DNA of 64,000 nucleotides from Mortierella alpina (Eukaryota > Mortierellomycota > Mortierellomycetes > Mortierellales > Mortierellaceae). The DNA lies in NCBI GenBank assembly GCA_029449245.1, contig JANATF010000008.1, positions 930,001 to 994,000 on the forward strand. Reading direction: 5' to 3'. Made by a program: the position numbers and the translations under genes. Positions 57,401 through 64,000 of this stretch are shown here, in pieces. Position 1 is the first letter of the stretch. Each line of letters begins with the position of its first letter. Under the pieces are notes generated by a model. That model made no database searches. It saw nothing but the letters and a program-made list of their open reading frames with translations, and had not been told where the DNA came from.

Positions 57401-58071
57401 TCTGACGAGACCACTCCTATCCATGTCCCTGATTGATCCTTTCGGAGATAATTCAAACGCTTGGCCACAACCCTTCACGGAACTTTTGTGCTTTCGTCTC
57501 TCTTGTCCCTCCCTAGCCCCTTGCCTCTATGCCCGATCTGATTCTTTTCGAAGGGAAGGATGAAATGAAAAATAAGGAGCGAGGGGTGTGAGAAAGGGGG
57601 ACCGTTTTGCAACGGTTACTTCATCTGGCCAACTGAGGATTCTTTTCTTGGTAGTTGCGTTTGCAGCCCGTGGATGAGGGGCCCTCAAGGGTTACCTGGT
57701 GTTTGTTAATCAGGCACGACAGGAACACATGTACACCAATGGGGCGAGTTGAAAATGGGTTTGTTAGGGTAGCCAGCTGTGGCGGCTGGGTTGTATATTA
57801 TCCGGCTGAGGGCTCTCGGAATACACATAAAAAGTCGGCTGGCTGAGCGACTTTTATAGGGTTGAGAGTGGTTCCCTTGGAAGCAATGACCAGCACCTAG
57901 AACTGCACAGCATGCTCTGCGCCGCTTTTGAGGTACTTGTAGCTAACTGCTGTCTTTTTTTTTTGGTTCTCGGTACGTAGTCCTCAAAAGGAGACACTCG
58001 TCTATCCATAGCACGTGTGCGGAGAACAAAACAAGTACTCCATTCACTTTTCATTCACACTTCGCCTCACC
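54473..58071. other. 3.6 kb gene-poor region
   Basis: No gene recognised on either strand. It holds AT-rich, codon-poor sequence to about 56640, then a pyrimidine-rich band (56760-56990) with a T17 run and CTCTTCCT repeats, and CT-rich leader-like DNA to about 57180. Long open frames in the CT-rich band arise from Ser/Leu/Pro low complexity. It could contain a promoter and long leader of the next gene or a non-coding RNA; the sequence alone does not show it. Confidence 0.5.
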
Positions 58072-58827
58072 ATGCCTTTGACCCGCCCTCCACCAGCGAT
58101 TCTGAGCAGTCGCAGTGACCCCATCCCCTTCAGCGCCTCCGTCCCTCCCACCATCACATACACTCTGACTGCGGCAGGGCTCCTCACTCCAAAAATCAAA
58201 TGCACGTCCGAGATCAAGAAGGAAACCTACACATTCCAGTCCAAGTCTGACAGCAGCAGTCGCAACATGATAGTCAAGGACTACAAAAGTAACCAAGTGT
58301 GCAAGATCAAGAGCAAAGGCGAGCATCTGCTTGATCTTTACCTGACCACCGACTCCAAGGACATCAACGTTCAATTTCGGGATATGATCGCGTTCAAGAA
58401 GGCCGTTGAGAAGAACAACTCACTCATGTACAAGAAGATGTCCACGCAATACCCGTCGAACTCGGATTACGACTTTGACCGCCAGGATCGATATACCGCC
58501 GATGTAGCAGGATCGAACAGCAATGTTTGCTGGGCGTTTGAGTTTGAAGGCCAGATCTTTCAATGGACAGCCGGCAATGGCCAGGGAATCCTAGCTCCTC
58601 CAGGGTCTGACGTACTGCTTTGCCACTCCACCAGCCTCGGACCAGCTACCAAGGTCGCGAAGCTACAGAGTAGCCATACAGGTGCATCGGACAAGATGAT
58701 TATTCACGCGGCGTCAATTGCTGGTGTGATCGACAAGACTGGGCTGCAGATTCTGCTGCTGGCCAGTGTACTTAGTCTGATGGAGATTATCAACGAGAGA
58801 AGTCGCGAGCTGCTGGACTTTGACTAG
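58072..58827 (+). CDS. Single-exon tubby-like/LURP-like fold protein, function unknown
   Basis: 251 aa, intronless, unlike nearly all neighbours. It starts MPLTRPPPAILSSRSDPIPF; an upstream in-frame ATG at 58015 would add 19 residues of leader-like sequence, so I prefer 58072. The middle alternates short beta-strand-like hydrophobic stretches: KKETYTFQSKSDSSSRNMIV, KDYKSNQVCKIKSKGEHLLD, VCWAFEFEGQIFQWTAGNGQ. This pattern (Asn-Met-Ile-Val-Lys-Asp, then 'FEGxxFxW') recalls the tubby-C-terminal-like/LURP-one and DUF6593 folds that bind membranes or phosphoinositides. A C-terminal helix, LQILLLASVLSLMEIINERS, is hydrophobic enough to contact a membrane. No signal peptide or catalytic motif. The fold assignment is inference from pattern only. 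Confidence 0.78.
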   Translation: MPLTRPPPAILSSRSDPIPFSASVPPTITYTLTAAGLLTPKIKCTSEIKKETYTFQSKSDSSSRNMIVKDYKSNQVCKIKSKGEHLLDLYLTTDSKDINVQFRDMIAFKKAVEKNNSLMYKKMSTQYPSNSDYDFDRQDRYTADVAGSNSNVCWAFEFEGQIFQWTAGNGQGILAPPGSDVLLCHSTSLGPATKVAKLQSSHTGASDKMIIHAASIAGVIDKTGLQILLLASVLSLMEIINERSRELLDFD

Positions 58828-59737
58828 AGGACTCAATTAGGACGCTCTTTTCCAGCTCCTTGTGTCCCAGATGTCCTTCTTCATAGCTCGCTGACATTCG
58901 TTTGTCGTTGCAATTTCCCTCGCTCATGTGTTTTTTGTTATTCATCATGCACTCTTGTATCATACCCTTCTTTTTTTCTTTCAGCTACATACATATACAA
59001 AACTCATAATACATTGCCATGGATAGCACTGCTTCTATCATTGAGCTGCAACTGTGATGCCTCAATGGTAACGCATCCAGTCCGGACTGCAACCGTGCAG
59101 ACACTGTAGGTTTCCTCGGGACCAAGGGCGAAAGCGGGGGACTACGTGATGAAGTAGGCCTGCATCAGATATTGTGATTTGGTGAATTGGGCCTTGGACC
59201 AGGATGCGTCGATTTGAGAATCGCAAGTGCTGCAACACCCAGCAGTGCCTGCCATTCTGGCCTTTTGCCCATCAGCGCTGTCCATCTCTTTTTCTCTCGC
59301 CTGCTCTCTTTCTTGCCTCTCCTCTTCTTCTTCTGCTTCTTTTCTCTTCTCTCATCTCCCCAACCTCCCCCGTATTCGCCATCTCCCAACCCACTTCCGC
59401 ATTGCGCGCTAATACCTCCCTCCACAGCCCTGCTTTTTTTTGTAGTCGATCGCCTCCCCTCGTCTCCCATCTCTCTCAACGTAAGGTTATGAGGCATTGA
59501 TGGAAGTGTCGCCTTCGTTGTTGATGCTGCGTGGACATCCTTCTTGCCAGCGCCATGGAGACCTGATTCCCCAAAGCGCGTACGGATCGCTATTGAAGAG
59601 GAGTCACCCCTCCTTTAATCACCGACGCATCCGCCCTTCGGGAAAGACTCATTCAGCGCGCTGGACTCCCGTGCTGACTCGAGGAGCGCCAATTGTCGAC
59701 CTCTTTCTCATCCTTTCCGTTCTTTGCCTCTGTTTAG
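58828..59737. other. Intergenic with CT-rich coronin leader
   Basis: 0.9 kb between the tubby-like gene and coronin. A pyrimidine-rich band (59280-59480) looks like a fungal promoter/leader CT block. No gene seen; long open frames across it are low complexity. Confidence 0.5.
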
Positions 59738-61927
59738 ATGTCTCGCTTTGTTCGTCCTTCCAAATACAGGTATGGAGATTGATCCAGGGATCTCACTCAA
59801 AGATATCGCTCGCGCCAAGGACTTGGTTTTCTGCACCGAAGAGATAAGGGCTGTGTCAAGGCAAGAGGAGAAAGACTAACGTCTCATCATCTCCTCCGTG
59901 GGCGGTTGACGCTATTAGACACGTCTACGGCACCGTTGCCCGACGAGAACTGTCCTATGACAACGTCAAGGTCTCTGGCAACGCCTGGGATACCAACCTG
60001 ATCAAGGTCAACCCGGTAAGACGATTTTCCACGAGAACCCCGTCCATGGAACTATGGTGCTCTCACACACGACACTGTTTTGTACTCCACAGTACGGTCT
60101 GACGGCTGCTGACCTGGCTTGCATGCTTTTTTCCACCCCCTGCTAGAAATTCTTCTCCTTGAACTGGAACTCGAGCGGAGGAGGCGCTTTTGCTGTGATC
60201 CCCCTGTCCATGACAGGTGAGTTTGCCGACGCTGTTTATTGCTCGACTCGAAATGTGCCCTGACACTCCCTTCTTCCCTTCCGGAACGGGAATGAAATGG
60301 GCCTAGCGATAATGCACTCATGCATACAACCAATAGCGAGCACAATCAACGCACCAAAGGAGTCCGTCGATCATCTCACACTCACGTCCTTTGCAATGCT
60401 GTGTTCATGACACTTAGGCAAGATCTCGGATGCTCTCCCCCTCTACCGCGGGCACTCGGCCGCTGTCCTCGATACAGACTTTTCGCCCTTCAATGATAAC
60501 CTGATTGCCTCTGGAGCAGAGGACAGCAAAGTCTTCATCTACACAATCCCCGATGAGCTCGGCGAGGTAGACATTGACCCCATCGTTCGTCTGAGCTCTC
60601 ACGGACGCAAGGTCGGCCAGGTTTTGTTTAACCCTGTCGCAGAGAATGTGCTGCTGTCCGCCTCTGCCGATCTCACTATGAAGCTGTGGGACGTGGAGAA
60701 GGGAGTGGAGAAGCAGGAGATCACTGGACACATGGAGATTATCCAGAGCGTTGCCTGGAACTACAATGGAACCTTGGTGGCCACCACTTGCCGCGACAAG
60801 AAGCTGCGCGTGTTTGATGTTCGCAGTAACAAAATCGTTCAGGTACGGCCCGATATCGAAGCTACTAGGGGAGAGGCAGGCGATCTCTTTTCAAGAGCAA
60901 TTACTCACCTCAAATGTCGCTTGCCATACATCATTTATAGCAAGCTGACTCTCACCAAGGAGTCAAGGGCTCGCGTGTTGTGTGGTTGGGAACCGGCGAT
61001 CGTCTTGCCACCACTGGATTCTCCAAGATGTCGGATCGTCAGGTTAACATCTGGGACAGCAACAACCTTGAAAAGCCTCTCAAGTCGAACAACCTGGACA
61101 CATCGTCTGGTGTGATCATGCCTTTCTTTGATACCGACAGTAACATGCTCTACTTGGCCGGCAAAGGGTAAGGCATGCCAGGACATTCCAGTGTTCATTC
61201 ATCATCATACTGGGACTTCAACTTCGTCGTTGACTTGTGTGTGAACTAATGAATTTCATGACATGTCTCTGTCTCTGTGTTTGTCTTTCTTTTCATGAAT
61301 TATAGCGACGGCAATATTCGCTACTACGAGTACGAGAACGACGAAATGTTCACGCTTTCCGAGTTCGGCTCTAACACCCCTCAGCGCGGCCTCGCCTTTA
61401 TGCCCAAGCGCGCCTTGAACGTGAACGATTGCGAGATTGCTAGAGCATATAAGGTCTCAAACGGCATGGTCGAGCCAATCAGCTTCACTGTTCCCCGCAA
61501 GGTATTGAACACTTTTTAGTACATGTGTGGATGGTAAAATATGTGAAATGACCACATTGTCAAGTTCTAAATCCCTTTATTTTTTTTACATACTTAGTCC
61601 GATTCTTTCCAGGCCGATTTGTTCCCAGACTGCATTGGCGATGAGGCTTCACTGACTGCGGATGCCTGGTTCGGAGGTGAGACCGCCAGCCCAAAGCTGA
61701 TCTCACTCGAGAAGGGCTTTACAGCTTCGGCCAAGAAGGAATTTGTTGCTAGCGTCGCCGCCCAGGCAGCGGAAGACATTGTCACGGTTCCCAAGAGCGA
61801 CAAGGATTACCAGGAGGCATACCACAAGCTGCGCCAAGAGAATGAGGATCTCAAGAACCAGATTGCTCAGAAGGACGTCAAGATCCGTTTGCTTGAGGTC
61901 CAGCTGGAGCAACTCACCCCTGCATAA
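59738..61927 (+). CDS. CRN1: Coronin, WD-repeat actin-binding protein
   Basis: Binds F-actin and Arp2/3 in cortical actin patches. Exons: 59738-59769, 59919-60015, 60147-60216, 60418-60842, 60941-61167, 61306-61501, 61598-61927; 458 aa. It opens with the coronin signature MSRFVRPSKYRHVYGTVARR. The seven-bladed WD40 propeller includes KFFSLNWNSSGGGAFAVIPL, GHSAAVLDTDFSPFNDNLIA, LSASADLTMKLWDVEKGVEK, VAWNYNGTLVATTCRDKKLR, GVKGSRVVWLGTGDRLATTG and SDRQVNIWDSNNLEKPL. The C-terminal extension keeps FTVPRKSDSFQADLFPDC and TADAWFGG. A Gln/Glu/Lys coiled coil (KLRQENEDLKNQIAQKDVKI) ends the protein; it should trimerise. The protein is shorter than yeast Crn1 and lacks a long CA-like linker. Confidence 0.95.
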
Positions 61928-62020
61928 GAGGATATCATGGACTAGGAGGAAAAGGTGGTATTGTTTAAGGTCTTCGTGTATCGGCAAGAGGGCTGACACA
62001 TGCTGGAAATCTATAGTATC

Positions 62021-62026
62021 AATAAA
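62021..62026 (+). terminator. Poly(A) signal AATAAA for coronin
   Basis: AATAAA about 95 bp beyond the coronin stop codon, the usual 3' UTR length for this window. Confidence 0.5.
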
Positions 62027-63027
62027 TGCCAGCGAGACCATCGACATCAATTCATTTTTTTATATTCGTTGCCATAGGTGTATGGCGCCTACCACGACTG
62101 CAAGCATTGAAGTTGCATCCCGGGAATAGCATTGCGCCTGTGCTTCTGATGTCATAAACAGTCAACAGTGCAAATACAAGGGTGCCCAGACGTTTCGTCA
62201 AGGACTTAAGGCAGTGATATCGATATGGGTTTATAATGGGATGAGAATCGGAGGCGCTCAGCTGTTGCTAGTTATGGCACGATAGATAATGATATAATAT
62301 TACGTGTCTGGCTTCTCCTTTCAATATTCTCCGTTCCCCTGATTCTCCAAGTAGGTATCCTGCAGACAGGCAGAAACTTGAAGGGTTCATAGGCGAAGAA
62401 TAGTCGGACTTGCTGTCGCCTGCAGACGCGCCAGAAACAATTACCAAGGTGTGTATGACATGCCTTTGCGATGCACGGTCAATAAAAAACCCCCTCCCTC
62501 TCTGTCTCCACCAGATCTCAGCGAGGTCAAAGCGTCAATTGTTTGCCAACCCACTTTCTTTGCATTTCTGAGATTGGCACCCTCAATTCCTCTCCAGGAA
62601 TAGCGCGTCATCTCCAGTCCACGGAGTGATCTAAAAAAGCGTATCCGACTGTTTGTTCTTACCCTGTTTGAGTGTGACACGAAAGACCGCAATGGGTTTG
62701 GTCGTTGGGCAATGCCAAAGTTATTTCCGGGGTTGTAATCAAAACTCGAAACATCCTTCTCTCTGTTTATTTCCCCCGTTCTGTGAATAACGGAGTAAAA
62801 AGACAAAAAAAAAGACGTTGCGTTGGAAGGGCAATGCTAGTCATCGCCCAGGGTGTGCGTGTGTGGGGGGCGGAGGCTTCAGGGACCTTGCGCTTTACGC
62901 GCACAGGCTCTAAAACATTTAAAGTTCTCTTTGATCGCCCAATTAAGCAACTTTGTCCAAGGACAAAGTGGGCATAGACATGCAAGACCTCCCTATCTAT
63001 AGGCAGGTAAGACGGGAGCAATGTGCC

Positions 63028-63053
63028 CCTCTCTCTCTCTCTCTCTCTCTCTC
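63028..63053. repeat. (CT)n microsatellite
   Basis: About 13 CT units, then a 90 bp CT/CCT-rich band to 63130. Confidence 0.9.
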
Positions 63054-64000
63054 ATTCTCTTTTTTTCGACTTCTCTCTTTCTATCGTCCTCCCTCTCTTT
63101 CTCTCTCTCCCCCTCCCTCTCTCTCTCTGTCATCTACGCTTTCGCCTCTGGACAGCGTCTACTTTTTATTCGGTTTGATCGTATTACTTTGTCCCCTTGA
63201 TCCTACGTTCAATGGGTGTTTCAACCCTTTCGCACGTCAATGCACTTTGTCGTTGCAAAACGCAGGAGGAATAAAATATGTATGCAAACCTGACGAGAGG
63301 AGGTGCTGTGGGACCCAGTAAAGTCCTGCAGAGTCGCAGTTTTTGGCTGTTGCTGTGGAAAAAAATGAGGTCATGGGTCATATTGGTAAACAGACAAAAA
63401 GAAAGGTCGCGTGTGTAAAAAAAAACAAGGGTAAGGACGCGTTTGGAGATGGAGCTTGCAAATAATGCAACAGAGAGATGACCAAAGGTATAATCTGCAT
63501 TGCCATGGGGAACCTGATTTGGTCTTATCCGAGTTCAGTCGATATACATACTACGGAGACTCTTTCGCTCGATAGGAGAGGAGAGGAGGGGGCGAGAAAA
63601 GGAATAACTGTGGCTGAAGATGGGTGAGAAGGGACGCTGTTCAGCCCCAGCAATGAGCCCGAGTCGCACTTGTGATAGGCAAGCATCGAAAGGCGATTTT
63701 TTTTTTACCTAGGGCACGGTCTACTGTGTAACTGGAACGCTGCATATTGTGGATTTCAGTTTTTTTGTGCACGTCCACCGTCTCAAATGGTGCTGTGGGA
63801 AGTTTTTGCTTGCGCCCTCCCCTTGAACATGTCCATGTACAAGTTGCATAGAATGGTCCCTTGTCATTTTCCACAAGGGATGGTTTCACGCAACCTCGCT
63901 CAGCGGGGTGTATCGCATTGAGTACAATGTGGCTGGATCATTGCAGTGGGACTTTGGGAGGTAAGAAAATATAGTATAGAGAGGGGCGGGTTTGAATAGC

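Larger units (their letters stand above)
61928..64000. other. Gene-free right end with CT microsatellite
   Basis: After the coronin stop, AATAAA at 62021-62026 is a probable poly(A) signal. Beyond it I see no exon-like sequence. The stretch has a (CT)n tract at 63028-63053 and a CT-rich band to 63130, a short 9-bp-arm hairpin at 62950-62969, and T/A runs. It may be the promoter of a gene beyond the right edge. Confidence 0.5.

Noticed and set aside
56647-57563. Overlapping plus-strand frames of 176-268 codons
   Set aside because: Arise from a CT-rich block (Phe/Leu/Ser/Pro runs); no homology-like motif and no exon continuation.
62950-62969. Small hairpin ACTTTGTCC-AA-GGACAAAGT
   Set aside because: Nine-bp arms are not rare in 64 kb, and no T-run or gene end lies beside it.
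1-64000. Transposons, CRISPR arrays, prophage or plasmid features
   Set aside because: No transposase, reverse transcriptase, terminal repeats with target duplications, direct-repeat/spacer arrays or bacterial-type genes were seen; the ATP-grasp gene has fungal introns and does not mark an inserted element.

Overview
The window is nuclear DNA of a filamentous fungus, most likely an early-diverging lineage such as Mortierellomycota or Mucoromycota (inference). What I see: dense eukaryotic genes, almost all split by 75-120 bp GT-AG introns with frequent CTAAC/CTGAC branch sites; fungal families (eIF4E, Yae1, UBE2H/Ubc8, CapZ alpha, coronin, TOK-type K+ channel, NatC Naa30, Dcr2-like phosphatase); and families typical of basal fungi but often missing from yeasts (a CARM1-like methyltransferase, a Lines-like protein, a tyrosine-kinase-like kinase fused to ankyrin repeats). 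I recognised no transposon, CRISPR array, rRNA or tRNA gene. I found 24 protein-coding genes, one cut by the left edge. For nearly all, the exon chain was checked by reading phase, and the summed exon lengths are divisible by three.

Layout, left to right. 1-7.4 kb: RBM39-type splicing factor (-, partial), PGS1 (+), eIF4E (+), an unrecognised coiled-coil protein (-). 7.9-19.8 kb: AMPK/SNF1 beta subunit (+), then five tightly packed minus-strand genes: Yae1, UBE2H, CapZ alpha, ribosomal protein S4, and a large casein-kinase-1-like kinase with a probable N-myristoylation signal. 19.8-21.7 kb: a 1.9 kb divergent intergenic region rich in GA/CT microsatellites. 21.7-31.7 kb: two-pore (8-TM) K+ channel (+), CARM1-like methyltransferase (+), a D-Ala-D-Ala-ligase-like ATP-grasp enzyme (-), a small GPI-anchored wall protein (-). 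33.3-42.2 kb: coiled-coil protein with a hydrophobic C-terminus (+), Naa30 (+), a ten-zinc-knuckle protein (-), a secreted/endomembrane Dcr2-like phosphatase (+). 42.3-54.5 kb: TKL kinase with ankyrin repeats (-), GATA zinc-finger factor (+), Lines-like protein (-), Gag1-clamp-like protein (+). 54.5-64 kb: two long gene-poor stretches around a tubby-like single-exon gene (+) and coronin (+).

This is ordinary housekeeping chromosome rather than an accessory island, and no operon-like pathway is evident. Two themes recur. Nutrient/energy signalling is represented by the AMPK beta subunit, CK1, Ubc8 (the E2 of the GID/CTLH glucose-response ligase), the TKL kinase and the Gag1-like protein. Actin is represented by CapZ alpha and coronin. 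The observations most worth checking are the bacterial-type D-Ala ligase fold in a fungus, the myristoylated CK1 with a YRD catalytic motif, the Cys-rich tail on Yae1, the kinase-ankyrin fusion, and a near-perfect 41 bp palindrome in a divergent promoter.
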